DNA from: G965216255 sp965216255
GTDB lineage: Bacteria; Bacteroidota; Rhodothermia; Rhodothermales; Bin80
Assembly (NCBI GenBank): GCA_965216255.1
Contig: OZ244148.1
Location: forward strand, 4,588,001 to 4,652,000
Length of the DNA stretch: 64,000 nucleotides
Direction: 5' to 3'
The position numbers and the translations under genes are program-made. How positions within the stretch are numbered: the stretch's first letter is position 1; every line of letters begins with the position of its first letter. Positions 1 to 9,275 of this stretch are shown here, one piece after another. Under the pieces are notes generated by a model. The model saw only the letters and a program-made list of their open reading frames with translations, was not told the origin of the DNA and searched no databases.

Positions 1-91
1 CCCTGTCGTGGGAGCGCGAGCGGCGCGTCGTGTTGGTGGTGCTGCCGAATTCCAGGGAACTGTTCCCCGAGCACTTCTATCTTATTACCGG

Positions 92-1505
92 GAAAAATTG
101 TCCAATTTTGGGTCTGCAGAATGCCGCGGCATGGGATTGGGGAATTGGAATTAGGCGGCCTGTTTGTCTACTTCTACGCTGTACTCGTGTGGGGTTGTTT
201 CCAACACACGGATGAGCAGCTGCGATCCAGTCAGCCTCCGCCAGCGTTTCTGCGCTTCCCGGGTCAGCTTGTAAACCATCATCAGTGTCGCCTCCCGGCT
301 GCCGCATCCCTTGGTTTGCCGTGTACGTTTCCCTGCGCTCGCAAACGTGGACTCAATGGGATTCGAAGTCCGAAGGTGAACCCAGTGTTCGGGCGGGAAC
401 TGGTAGAAGCTCAAGAGCTCCTCTTGATCCTTGCGCAGACAGGTGAGCGCCTTCTCGTAGGCGCCTCCGAAGAGATTCGCGAAGGTATCGAGCGCCTTCA
501 GGGCATCCTTCCTGGACGGTGCCGTATAGACGCCACGGAGCCTCTCTTTCGCAGATCCCTGCAGCTTTCTGGGCAGCTTACCCGGCACGTTGGCTGTCTT
601 GTGCACCCAGCATCGCTGTTGTAGCGTGGAGGGGTATACTTCATCCAACGCAGCCCAGAAGCCCAGGCCTCCGTCTGCTGTGGCCACCTTAGGCGCTACG
701 TCCAAGCCTCGTTGTCCAGCAATAGCTCCTTCCAGGACAGCCTGCTTTCCCGCTCTGCGTCCAATAGCCCTACGAATTCTTTCTTGCCATCGGGTGTAAC
801 TCCCATAATAACAAGCATACATGGACGCTCGTTTCCCATGCGAACATGGAAGTACAGCCCGTCAGCCCAGAGGTAAACATACCGCTTGCCCGCGGGGTCC
901 CGATTGTTCCATTGCCGGTATTCCTCTAGCCAAGCCCCCTTGAGTCGGCTGATCGACGATGGCGACAGGTTGCCAGCTTGCGGCCCAAGTATGGCCTCCA
1001 GGGCCAGAGGAAAGTCGTTGGTCAAGACTCCCCGCAGATACACGGCCGGGATGAGCGCATCAGCCGATCTTCGATCGGCCAACGACGGACTGCGGCGCAT
1101 ATAGCGCGGCAGTACGGCGCTGGTGAAGGTATGCCCTGCTCGAGGGTCACGGATATGGGGTCGCTGGATCGCTAGCGGGCCCGCACCGGTGAGGATTTCT
1201 CTTTCCGGCTGGTGGCCATTGCGTTTGACGATTCGGTGGCCGCGCTCATTTCGCAGGTGTGCATGGGCCTTCACGTAGTCGTCGGCTTGCCGCTCGAGCG
1301 CTGCCTGAAGCATGCGCCGGGCGGAGCTGCGCACCAGGTCATCCAGGGTGCTGAGTGCCTCCTCACGGGTAAGGAGTGAGTGTACGTTGGATTCTGTTGG
1401 ATCTGTCATACGATGTAGTCCGGATATGCGCGTCTAGGGCGATTGATGGGTACTCCACAAAGATACGCCGCGGCACTCTTTAGACCCAATATTTGACAGT
1501 TTCTC
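92..1505 (-). mobile_element. IS256-family insertion sequence
   Basis: The element is bounded by imperfect inverted repeats of about 38 bp. The left end lies at about 92-130 and the right end at about 1467-1505, and both share the inner core GGGTCT...GCCGCGGC. A single transposase gene lies between them on the minus strand, as expected for IS256. I see no convincing 8-9 bp target duplication in the flanks. The size (about 1.4 kb) fits a nearly complete element that has lost function through a frameshift. Confidence 0.82.
151..1409 (-). pseudogene. IS256-family (mutator-type) transposase, frameshifted
   Basis: This is a DDE transposase of the mutator/IS256 type, split over two frames. The N-terminal frame (1409 to 696) carries the family start region and ends in SWKELLLDNEAWT. 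The C-terminal frame (entered near 720, read to 151) resumes with RGLDVAPKVATADGGLGFW and contains QRCWVHKTANV and the HLRTSNPIESTFA region. Both parts are collinear with the family, and the break sits between LLLD and RGLD. A single indel near position 720 explains the split, so the gene is either recently inactivated or carries a sequencing error. The copy is otherwise full length, about 400 residues. Confidence 0.85.
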
Positions 1506-1579
1506 GAAGCGGGACCGTTAACGAACTCAAAAAACGACCGTTGCCTATGCACTCAATGCCGAAAAAAGAGAGTATTCGG

Positions 1580-3586
1580 TCAATCACTAACAACACGCAG
1601 CGCTTCGATCCGCCACCGCATTTCTTTGGCATAGCGCTCGGCGCCAGGGAATCCGGTGGACTCGTATTGGATCCGTCCCTCGGGTCCCAGGATAATATGG
1701 GTGGGGAGGCCGATCACCCTGAAATCCGTCTCACTGCCCTTGTCGAACAGGACTGTAAAGCGATAGTCGGTTTGGTCAAGGAATTCGCGCGCTTCACTGG
1801 GATCCTTATCCGTGGTAATGGCGAGAAACACCACATCGTCGGCTGATGCGTACGAATCCACGAGGTCCTCGTAATGGGGAAACTCTGCGCGACAGGGGGC
1901 GCACCAGGAGGCCCAGTAGTTGAGAGTCACCACCTTACCCCGAAGATCCGACAGGCGCCATTCATAGCCTTGGGTATCGGTGAGGCTGAAATCGGGGGCC
2001 TCGCGATCGAGGCGAATGTCAACCACGCGTCGCCGTTCCGCGTCCGCGGCCTCCACCCGTGCATCCTCAAGATCAGCATCCAGCGCCGCCTCGTCCCTGC
2101 CAATGCGCAAGCCTGTCTCCAGCGCTGTCTCACGGACACGATCGGCTTCGCTGCCAAGCCGCTTATCCTCCGCATTGTACGCCAAGGCTGAGACCAGAGC
2201 TTTGTATGCCTGCTCGTCTGATCCCCGCTCCGCGAGAAGGTCGCCGAGTGCGGCGAGCCGTTCGGCGTTCGGGGCGAGATCAATCGCCCTGCGAAAGGCC
2301 AGCTCGGCTTCGTCGCCGCGGCCCATTCCAACGAGCGCCATGCCTCGATGGAGCTCGAACATGGCGATCCATTCCTCGCTATTCAGCTCAGCGATCGCCT
2401 CGTCGGCAAATCTCAACGCTTCTTCATGCCTGACATTGAGATCCACAAGGATCCTGGCAATCTCTTCGTAGCCGCTAATCTCGCTATAGGGATTTAGCAG
2501 ATCCGTACCAATTTCGACTATTCGATCAAGGATGTCGTCGCTCGGCTGCCCGTCCTCGTCGCGCTGCCGGCGGGCTTCCGCAATTAGCAGTCTGCGTTCT
2601 TCAAGGCCAGCTGCGACTGAATAGTAGTTGTAGTTGTCCGTCTCCCATGCCGGCCGGAAGCGTGCTTTCCAGCCTTCGATGATCTCCAGGCGCTCTTTGA
2701 AGGGCGCATTGTTGGATCGCAGGAAGTCATAGTAGTGTATGTAATGGGCCATATCTGCACCCATCAGCCGGCCTTCAGGCGTTTCATCGAGGCGGGCAAG
2801 CCAGCTTTGCTGCGCATCGGTGTCTCCCAGCAGCCTGTGACCCAGCGCCAGAAAGTACTGGCGGCCAGGATCGGGCCGCGTCTCGCTCTCAGCAGGATTG
2901 CGCTCGGCGCCAGTCACGGCAGCCAGCTCCTCGTGCAACTCATCTCTGAGCGCCGCTTCTGCTTCCTCGTCGCCTGACGATTGCGCCACAGTCAGACGGG
3001 CCTGAATGTGATGGATGCGGAAGACAAAAGATTGATCAATGAGCACGGCTGATAGCGACTCGTCATTCGTAGACAGCTCACTGAGAATTTGCAGCCATCT
3101 CTCAGGCTCGTTGAGTTCACTGACGACACTTTCGACGCTCTCGTACGGCCGGACACGATCAGGAAACGCTGCGATAGTCGCAATGCCTGCCTCAATCGCA
3201 CGCTCAAGCCAATCACGACGCCCGAGTCGATCTGCGCCCCATTCAAGCAGATACAAGAAATCCTCCTGGACCTGTGGATCATCGGGGGCAAGTTCCAGGG
3301 CCAGCTCAAAGGCCGGTAGCGCATCCCGGTACTCGTTGAGTACAAGGAGGGTGCGCGCGTATCCATACGCCGCTTCGGGGTTGTCCGGATCCCGATCAAG
3401 GGCCGCCGTGAAGCCGCCGCGCGCCGCCAGAAAGTCGAAGGCGACGTAATCCTGGCGTGCGGTTTCGATTTGCTCGTCCACACTTGGCCGGGCACAGGAC
3501 GCAAATGCAATCGCAACGAGAAGCAACCCTGTCGACTTGCCGAATGCCGAAAATAATTCTTCACGTCGCTTATGATGAATGTTCAT
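1580..3586 (-). CDS. TPR lipoprotein with C-terminal thioredoxin-like (TlpA/ResA) domain
   Basis: The protein has 668 residues. The N-terminus has a basic start, a hydrophobic stretch and a lipobox-like FASC near residue 31, so it is probably an exported lipoprotein. Residues about 40-520 are helical tetratricopeptide-type repeats (for example AAYGYARTLLVLNEYRDALP). The C-terminal ~140 residues form an AhpC/TlpA-type thioredoxin fold with LTDTQGYEWRLSDLRGK, the redox motif WCAPC and the cis-proline loop GLPTHI. TlpA/ResA proteins reduce disulfides in periplasmic proteins. The fusion to a long TPR array suggests the redox domain is tethered to a protein partner, which is inference. The gene is monocistronic, with an IS256 element downstream and a divergent non-coding region upstream. 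Confidence 0.85.
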   Translation of the reverse strand: MNIHHKRREELFSAFGKSTGLLLVAIAFASCARPSVDEQIETARQDYVAFDFLAARGGFTAALDRDPDNPEAAYGYARTLLVLNEYRDALPAFELALELAPDDPQVQEDFLYLLEWGADRLGRRDWLERAIEAGIATIAAFPDRVRPYESVESVVSELNEPERWLQILSELSTNDESLSAVLIDQSFVFRIHHIQARLTVAQSSGDEEAEAALRDELHEELAAVTGAERNPAESETRPDPGRQYFLALGHRLLGDTDAQQSWLARLDETPEGRLMGADMAHYIHYYDFLRSNNAPFKERLEIIEGWKARFRPAWETDNYNYYSVAAGLEERRLLIAEARRQRDEDGQPSDDILDRIVEIGTDLLNPYSEISGYEEIARILVDLNVRHEEALRFADEAIAELNSEEWIAMFELHRGMALVGMGRGDEAELAFRRAIDLAPNAERLAALGDLLAERGSDEQAYKALVSALAYNAEDKRLGSEADRVRETALETGLRIGRDEAALDADLEDARVEAADAERRRVVDIRLDREAPDFSLTDTQGYEWRLSDLRGKVVTLNYWASWCAPCRAEFPHYEDLVDSYASADDVVFLAITTDKDPSEAREFLDQTDYRFTVLFDKGSETDFRVIGLPTHIILGPEGRIQYESTGFPGAERYAKEMRWRIEALRVVSD

Positions 3587-4447
3587 CGCGCGAACCGTTC
3601 AATTCGTCGGAATGGGGGTGCGGCAGATGCACAACGTCCAATGATTCAACCCAAAATGCAATCTCGATATAGTGCCAAATGACGCCGTTAAAGGTGAAAG
3701 GCAGTCTCTACGCTCAGCGGACGACCATCAGCATCGCGCGATGGGCGCATCAGATAGAGGCTGAGGATCGCTTGAGACGACGTCTGCTGGCTTAGTACAG
3801 CGGCTGGAGGCCTCGACAACGTGGGTTTCATGCCGATGCGCAAGCCTCTGCTGAATTTCCCCCAGTGGCAAATGCCGGATGGATGGCAGGGTGCTTTTGA
3901 GACGTTATTTGGAGGCTTCTTGGGGGCGTTTTGTAGTAAGCATGCCGGTGCCCCCTTACAAGATGGGGTTGACCGGATGCTTACGCACCCGGCGCGAGAT
4001 GCTCGGCTGTGAGGCCAGAGGCTTGTGCTCCTTCAGCGCGTTAATGCCCCGTCTCGAAGAGGCGGCAACGCGCATGAGGGGATTATGCCGCAAACGGTTG
4101 GCATACCTTTGGTGCGGCCAGCCCAGAAGAGGCAGCAAGCAGAATTGCCGCGGCAGTTGCTTCAGGCTGTGGGTTGTTTGCGCCGGATCCCGGAAATCGA
4201 ACAGGAGAGGCGCTCTATGAATCCGATAAGGGCAAACAGTGCGCGCACCAGGATGGCGCCTGCGTCCGAAGACAGGTTCTCGCTCTTGGATCCGCTGACT
4301 CTTACCGATTGGTTGCAGGGACAGGGGAACAAAATGCAGGGAAGATAATTTGTGCTGACATTCACCTTAGTTATGCATCAGGCAATCAAGAAGCAAAACG
4401 CTTGAATGCAGAATTGCATCTCACAATATCAATAGACGGAGTGCCAC
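3587..4447. other. Intergenic region with no supportable gene
   Basis: This 860-base divergent region lies between the TPR-thioredoxin gene and the spondin_N-like gene. Short ORFs in it have no recognisable motifs and overlap one another in all frames. Its only clear structure is the IS66-end-like palindrome at 3936-3984. Promoters for both flanking genes must lie here, but I could not identify a convincing one. Confidence 0.5.
3936..3984. repeat. Palindrome made of two IS66-type terminal sequences
   Basis: The left arm starts GTAAGCATGCCGGT and the right arm ends ACCGGATGCTTAC. The arms are near-perfect inverted copies around a short centre (CCCCCTTACAAGATGGGG). GTAAGC followed by a (C)CGGTxAACCCC-like core is the usual outer end of IS66-family elements. 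The same sequence occurs at 63726-63756 in front of an IS66 tnpA remnant. It could be a MITE-like remnant or two collapsed IS66 ends. Confidence 0.55.
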
Positions 4448-6682
4448 ATGTACAGAATATTAACGGTGGTCGCCATCATGTGTGCGTTTGTGGTTTCTTC
4501 CGCTGCCGCACAGCAGTTTTTCCGCGTCAGTCTCGAGAACATTGATCGGTACTACGCCTACTGGTCGGCGGGCGTTCTCGAAAACGTGACGGACCAGACA
4601 CACCCCGCCATTCTTCCCGGAGATACGGCAGAGGTGGTGTTAGCCGTACCGCCCGGTGGCCGGCTGTCGTTTGTTACGATGTTTGTGGAATCCAACGACC
4701 TGTTCTACGCGCCCGACGAGAAGGGCATTGCCCTCCGGGACGAAAACGGCCGGAGGATAAGCGGTGATGTGACGGACCAGGTGTACCTGTGGGACGCAGG
4801 GACCGAGGAAAACGAGGAGCCGGGGTTGGGGGCCAATCAGCCGCTGCGACAAAGTGCCCCCAATACCGGCCCGGCCGATCCGGACAGCACGGTGCGGATG
4901 GTGAGCGATGGCTATACCTATCCCGATGTAGGCGACGTAATACGCGTTACGGTAACGCCGATCGATACGGATAGTCTTCAGGTGACCGTGCGCATCGAAA
5001 ACGTTTCGACATCGGCGACGCTGATGCTCTCGGATGGTACCGCCAAGCCAGTGCCGCTGACCTACGGACCGGCGGTGGTGTATACCGTGCCCGCGCCCTT
5101 CTTTACGACCGGCATGCCGGAGCCGGGCCAGGGTCTGGAGGCGCTGGCCGAGGATGGCGACGCCTTGGAGCTAGCAACGACCGTTTTTACCAGCACCGGC
5201 CTTACCATGCTCTTTGCCCCGGGTGTGTGGGCCACGCATGCGGCAGATAGTCCGCTTTTCACCAGCGGGGAGCCGGATCGCGGCATGGGTCTAGAGGCGC
5301 TGGCGGAAGACGGCAGTCCCGGTCAGCTGGCAGAAGCGCTGGCCCGTGAGGCCGAGACGACGGGCGGAGCCTTCCTGGTGCCGTCGGGAAGCCCCGGCCC
5401 GGCCCCGCTGTTGCCAGGAAACGCCTACGAATTCACCATTGCCGCAAAGCCCGGGGCCTCGCTTAGCTTGGCAACGATGCTGGTGCAGACCAACGACCTG
5501 TTTGTCGCTCCGGATGACGGCGGCATCCCCCTCTGGGTGGACGGGCAGCCTGTGGCGGGAGATATGACCGAGCATCTTCGGATCTGGGATGCGGGAACAG
5601 AAATAAACGAGCCACCGGGAATAGGCCCATACCAGGCGCCACGGCAAATGGGCCCCAACATGGGAATGGACGAAGGCGGCGCGGTGCGGCTTGTGGACGA
5701 TGGCTTCCTTATCCCGGAAGCCGCGGCCAATTTCATTCGCCTTACCATTCGGCCCCTGCTGTCGCAGTCGTTCAACCTGTACATTGAAAACGTATCAAAT
5801 CCGGCTCAGCCCGTCATTCTGGCGCCCGGTGTGGCGCTGGTGCATGCAGGCGCAAACCCCGTTTTTACCGCAGGCATGATGGACCGGGGTTACGGCCTGG
5901 AAAGTCTGGCCGAAGATGGCATGCCAGCCGCGCTTGGCGCGGCGCTTGGCGCCAAGGACGGGTACGTGCCCATGGTCTTCCAATCGCCGGTGGGCGTGGG
6001 TGCGCCTGGGCCCCTGTTGCCGGGGTTGATATACAAATCCGTGGTCTCCGGCGCGGCGGGCTCGTACCTCTCCTTTGCCACCATGTTTGTGCACTCGAAT
6101 GATCTATTCTATGCGCCTGACGGGATGGGAATACCACTGTTTGACCAGGACGGCAACCCCGTGAACGGCAACGTCACGGACCAGGTCATGCTGTGGGACG
6201 CGGGAACCGAAGCCAACGAGGAGCCGGGCGCCGGTCCGAACCAGCCGCCGAATCAGTCGGGTCCCAACACTGGCCCCGCCGATCCGGACAGTACGGTTCG
6301 GCTCGTAAACGACGGATTCACGTACCCGGACGTGGCGACGGCTTTGAAAGTAATCATCGAGCCGAACGTGACGGCCATCGAGGCAGAAGAGGAAGTGCCG
6401 TCGGTGATTCGGCTGCACCAGAATTTCCCGAATCCCTTCAACCCGTCTACCACTATCGCCTTCGACCTGCCCGAGGCCGCCCCGGCACACCTTTCGGTAT
6501 ACAACCTCCTGGGCCAGCATATCGTGGATTTGGCCTCAGGCCGCCATTCCGCCGGAACACACCAGGTGACCTGGAATGGGCAGAATAGCGCCGGCCAGCG
6601 CGTGGCCACGGGCCTATATATATATCGTCTTATGGCCGGCGACGCGAACACGACGGTGCGCACCATGCTGCTTCTCAGGTAG
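4448..6682 (+). CDS. Secreted protein with three spondin_N-like modules and T9SS type A sorting tail
   Basis: The protein has 744 residues, with a signal peptide at about 1-22 (hydrophobic core ending SSAAAQQ). Three modules follow, at about 24-175, 180-440 and 445-650. Each carries the spondin_N signature: an LS(F/L)(V/A)TM(F/L)V-x-(S/T)NDLF core, then (V/M)TxxxxxWDAGTExNExPG, and inter-domain GLEALAEDG motifs. The first module is shortened at its N-terminal half. The last ~85 residues hold LHQNFPNPFNPSTTI and VATGLYIYRL, the Por/FlgD-type C-terminal sorting tail for T9SS export and surface attachment. Bacterial spondin_N proteins are thought to be adhesive or surface proteins. The binding partner is unknown. 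Confidence 0.86.
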   Translation: MYRILTVVAIMCAFVVSSAAAQQFFRVSLENIDRYYAYWSAGVLENVTDQTHPAILPGDTAEVVLAVPPGGRLSFVTMFVESNDLFYAPDEKGIALRDENGRRISGDVTDQVYLWDAGTEENEEPGLGANQPLRQSAPNTGPADPDSTVRMVSDGYTYPDVGDVIRVTVTPIDTDSLQVTVRIENVSTSATLMLSDGTAKPVPLTYGPAVVYTVPAPFFTTGMPEPGQGLEALAEDGDALELATTVFTSTGLTMLFAPGVWATHAADSPLFTSGEPDRGMGLEALAEDGSPGQLAEALAREAETTGGAFLVPSGSPGPAPLLPGNAYEFTIAAKPGASLSLATMLVQTNDLFVAPDDGGIPLWVDGQPVAGDMTEHLRIWDAGTEINEPPGIGPYQAPRQMGPNMGMDEGGAVRLVDDGFLIPEAAANFIRLTIRPLLSQSFNLYIENVSNPAQPVILAPGVALVHAGANPVFTAGMMDRGYGLESLAEDGMPAALGAALGAKDGYVPMVFQSPVGVGAPGPLLPGLIYKSVVSGAAGSYLSFATMFVHSNDLFYAPDGMGIPLFDQDGNPVNGNVTDQVMLWDAGTEANEEPGAGPNQPPNQSGPNTGPADPDSTVRLVNDGFTYPDVATALKVIIEPNVTAIEAEEEVPSVIRLHQNFPNPFNPSTTIAFDLPEAAPAHLSVYNLLGQHIVDLASGRHSAGTHQVTWNGQNSAGQRVATGLYIYRLMAGDANTTVRTMLLLR

Positions 6683-6687
6683 ACGCG

Positions 6688-7299
6688 TCATGCCGGTTCC
6701 AGGCAGGCCGGCGTATTGAAGCGCGGACTGCCGACGCTGCGCGCCACGCGGTAGGCGCGCAGCCTTAGCGAAAGGGTCGCCTCGAAGACATGCGGGGCGG
6801 CCCTTTCGTCTTCCAGCCAAGGCTCTACAAGGTCGTGCGGCATGGCCACCGGCATGCGGTGGTGAATTTCCGCCAAGTCTTCGCGGGCCGCGCGGGTCAG
6901 TACGACGCACGCCCCCCTGGCGTAGAGCCCGGCAAGGAGCAGGGGCTTCGGCCCCGCCGGCCGGATGCACCAGGGCTCGCCCCGTGCCTTCCACTCGTAA
7001 TAGGCCGTCACGGGAACAACACAGCGCCGCTCGCGGAACGAGCGGCGAAAGAACGGCTTTTCGGCGACGGTCTCGCTGCGTGCATTGATGACGGGGCGGC
7101 CCTTCCAGCTGGGCGCCATCCCCCACACAAAGCACTCCCAGGCGGTGCCGGCCTCCGAGGAAACCAGCGCCGGCAGCTCCAAAGAAGGGGGCACGTTGTA
7201 GGAGGGCTCGAGGCCGCCAAGCCTTGAGCTGCCTTCCGTGACGCCGAGCAGCTCAGTCAGCTCCTCTGGCGTGTGTGTCTGCGCAATGCGGCCGCACAT
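6688..7299 (-). CDS. SRAP-domain protein (YedK/HMCES type)
   Basis: The protein has 203 residues and starts MCGR. The exposed Cys2 is the residue that YedK/HMCES proteins crosslink to abasic sites in single-stranded DNA. Other active-site elements are visible: NARSET (Asn), the AYYEW glutamate and HHRMPV (His). It is slightly short for the family (about 220). It converges with the spondin_N gene, whose stop lies 5 bases away. It is divergent from the conjugation operon, so its promoter shares the ~86 bases at 7300-7385. Such genes are common on mobile elements. Confidence 0.93.
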   Translation of the reverse strand: MCGRIAQTHTPEELTELLGVTEGSSRLGGLEPSYNVPPSLELPALVSSEAGTAWECFVWGMAPSWKGRPVINARSETVAEKPFFRRSFRERRCVVPVTAYYEWKARGEPWCIRPAGPKPLLLAGLYARGACVVLTRAAREDLAEIHHRMPVAMPHDLVEPWLEDERAAPHVFEATLSLRLRAYRVARSVGSPRFNTPACLEPA

Positions 7300-7385
7300 G
7301 GATTATACGATGCTGGCAAGATTTGGGCTGCCGCCCGTCCATGGCGCAGGCTGGCCCGTAATAGAGGGGCCATTTACGTCTTACC

Positions 7386-7967
7386 ATGAAGTGGGGATCC
7401 AGGGCGCTTGTCGCCGCCATCCTTGCAGGGCTCGGCGCCATCGGGGCGTTCAGTATTGCACCCGTGGGGTCCGTGTCTCCGCCCCTGTTTTACAACATGA
7501 GCATGTCGCTGCCCCGCGGCCTGTACTTCGCCCGCAAGGTGGATGCTGTGTGCATCGGCGATTTGATCCGGGTGTGCGCGCCGCCGCCCGCGGCAAGCGA
7601 AGCCCTCGCGCGCTCGTACCTCTTGCCCGGACCGTGCGCCGGGGGTACGGCGCCGGTAGGCAAGATGGTGGCGGCGTTGGCGCATGATACCGTGTACGTG
7701 GATGACCGTGGCGTACGCGTGCGCGGGCGGCTGCTCGAAGGGACGGCGCCGCAGCCGCGCGACAGCCGCGGCCGGCGCGTCCGCGCCGCAGCGCCGCGCC
7801 TGGTGCTGAAAGAGGCGGAATGCTTTGTTGTCAGCACCTACGACGCGATGAGCTACGACAGCCGCTACTTCGGTCCGGTGGCGTGCCCGGCGCCGCAGCT
7901 TGTACTCACGCCCCTTGGCCGCAGGGCGCGCCGCATGCTCAAGGCCCACGGCGAGGCGCTGCGATGA
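7386..7967 (+). CDS. traF: TraF-like S26 signal peptidase of conjugation system
   Basis: The protein has 193 residues, with one N-terminal transmembrane segment. The S26-family Ser/Lys dyad is visible: serine in YNMSMSLPRGLY (about residue 40) and lysine in PVGKMVAAL (about residue 98). The SLPRGLYF box and the C-terminal DSRYFGPV box match TraF of IncP plasmids rather than LepB. In RP4, TraF processes and cyclises the TrbC pilin. This is the first gene of the operon. Its stop overlaps the next start (ATGA at 7964), which implies translational coupling with the VirB11-type ATPase. Confidence 0.9.
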   Translation: MKWGSRALVAAILAGLGAIGAFSIAPVGSVSPPLFYNMSMSLPRGLYFARKVDAVCIGDLIRVCAPPPAASEALARSYLLPGPCAGGTAPVGKMVAALAHDTVYVDDRGVRVRGRLLEGTAPQPRDSRGRRVRAAAPRLVLKEAECFVVSTYDAMSYDSRYFGPVACPAPQLVLTPLGRRARRMLKAHGEALR

Positions 7968-8908
7968 GCGAATACGACCGGCGCCTTTCGCTTCTACTGC
8001 GCCAGTACCTGGGAGGGCCCGTGCTGGATGCGCTGCAGGATCCGGACATTGAGGAAGTCTATGTAAACCCGGACATGATCGTGCGAACGGTAAGCCATGC
8101 GCACGGGCGCGTGGAGACATCTACGCGCCTCCGGGCTTCGGACGTGGAAGCGTTCCTGCGGGCGGTTGCAACCTTCACGGGTACGGAAGTATCGGCGGAG
8201 AGGCCCGCGCTCGCCGCGGCGCTGCCCCGGGATTTCGGGAAGTGCCGCCTGCAGGGTTTTCTCCCGCCGCTCGTGGAGGGGCCCGCCCTGGTCATTCGCA
8301 AGCCGATAGGCCGCTCCATCGAACTCTCAGAATTCGTGGCGCAGGGCATCCTTTGTCCGCGCGGCCGGCAAATCATTCAGGGTATCGTGCACGAGCGCCA
8401 GAACGTTATCGTGGCAGGACCAACGGCCAGCGGCAAGACGACGCTGTGCAGCGCCATCATCGCCGAGATGGTGCGGCAGTTTCCGAGCGAGCGGCTCATC
8501 ATCCTGGAGGACACCCCCGAGCTCCGGTGCGACGGGTCGGATCACCTGCGGCTGCGTACGACGGATGAGGTCTCCATGCGCCACCTAGTGCGATACAGCC
8601 TGCGCTCCACGCCCAACCGCATCATCATAGGCGAAGTGCGCGACGGTGCGGCGAAGGACCTTCTGGATGCCTGGATCACGGGACATCCGGGAGGCTGCGG
8701 CACGGTGCACGGCGAGGATTGCGAAAGCGCGCTCGAGCGGCTCTCGGAACTCGCCCGGGAGGGCGCGGGCGGAGTGGACCAGCGGGCCATGGTGCTGCGT
8801 GCCGTGCGGTACGTCATCCTTATCACGGGACACGGTACAAGACGCCGCGTGCGCGAGATTGCCCGCGTGCGCACCGGCGGTCTTGAGCACATTTTGTTCG
8901 ATTCGTAG
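7964..8908 (+). CDS. trbB: VirB11/TrbB-type secretion ATPase
   Basis: The protein has 314 residues. The start at 7964 gives the ATGA overlap with traF. The Walker A motif GPTASGKTT lies at about 152-160, followed by an Asp-box (ILEDTPEL), RSTPNRIIIGEVRD (the family's LRxxPDRIIxGEVR motif) and the His-box HPGGCGTVH. These are the hallmarks of the hexameric traffic ATPases that power T4SS pilus assembly at the inner membrane. Length is normal for TrbB (about 320). No key residue is missing. Confidence 0.95.
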   Translation: MSEYDRRLSLLLRQYLGGPVLDALQDPDIEEVYVNPDMIVRTVSHAHGRVETSTRLRASDVEAFLRAVATFTGTEVSAERPALAAALPRDFGKCRLQGFLPPLVEGPALVIRKPIGRSIELSEFVAQGILCPRGRQIIQGIVHERQNVIVAGPTASGKTTLCSAIIAEMVRQFPSERLIILEDTPELRCDGSDHLRLRTTDEVSMRHLVRYSLRSTPNRIIIGEVRDGAAKDLLDAWITGHPGGCGTVHGEDCESALERLSELAREGAGGVDQRAMVLRAVRYVILITGHGTRRRVREIARVRTGGLEHILFDS

Positions 8909-8971
8909 CGCGGGTGGGGGCTATGAGTCCGCATCTGCCACGTAGTATGGTGGCACAAGACACAGCCTACC

Positions 8972-9271
8972 ATGCTCCGCTTTGCCGCCTTGAGTCTTGC
9001 CCTTGCCGCCGCGCCGCACCTTGCTGTGGCCAGTGGCGTCCGGGGCATCGAAATAGCTACCTCGACTGTGCAGAAGCTCGTCTCCATGCTGACGGGCGAT
9101 CTGGCCACGGCCGGTTTCCTGCTCATAATCGTGCTGGGTGGCATGGCATGGTGGATCACGCGCGCAAGCCGCGCCGGTGAGATCCTGGGCCGCACCGTAA
9201 TCGGGGCGGTGATCATCTTCGGCGCTGCTCAGATATCCGAATTCTTCGCCTTCCAGGGAGCGACCCTTTAA
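8972..9271 (+). CDS. trbC: TrbC/VirB2-type major pilin
   Basis: The protein has 99 residues. A signal peptide at about 1-20 would be cleaved after AVA. Two transmembrane helices follow, at about 46-63 (FLLIIVLGGMAWWI) and 74-92 (RTVIGAVIIFGAAQI), the standard T4SS pilin layout. It sits between trbB and trbD as in Trb operons. With a TraF homologue at the head of the operon, cleavage and cyclisation of this pilin is a reasonable inference. The 63-base gap upstream is the longest before the coupling-protein gene apart from that before trbL. Confidence 0.88.
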   Translation: MLRFAALSLALAAAPHLAVASGVRGIEIATSTVQKLVSMLTGDLATAGFLLIIVLGGMAWWITRASRAGEILGRTVIGAVIIFGAAQISEFFAFQGATL

Positions 9272-9275
9272 GCCC

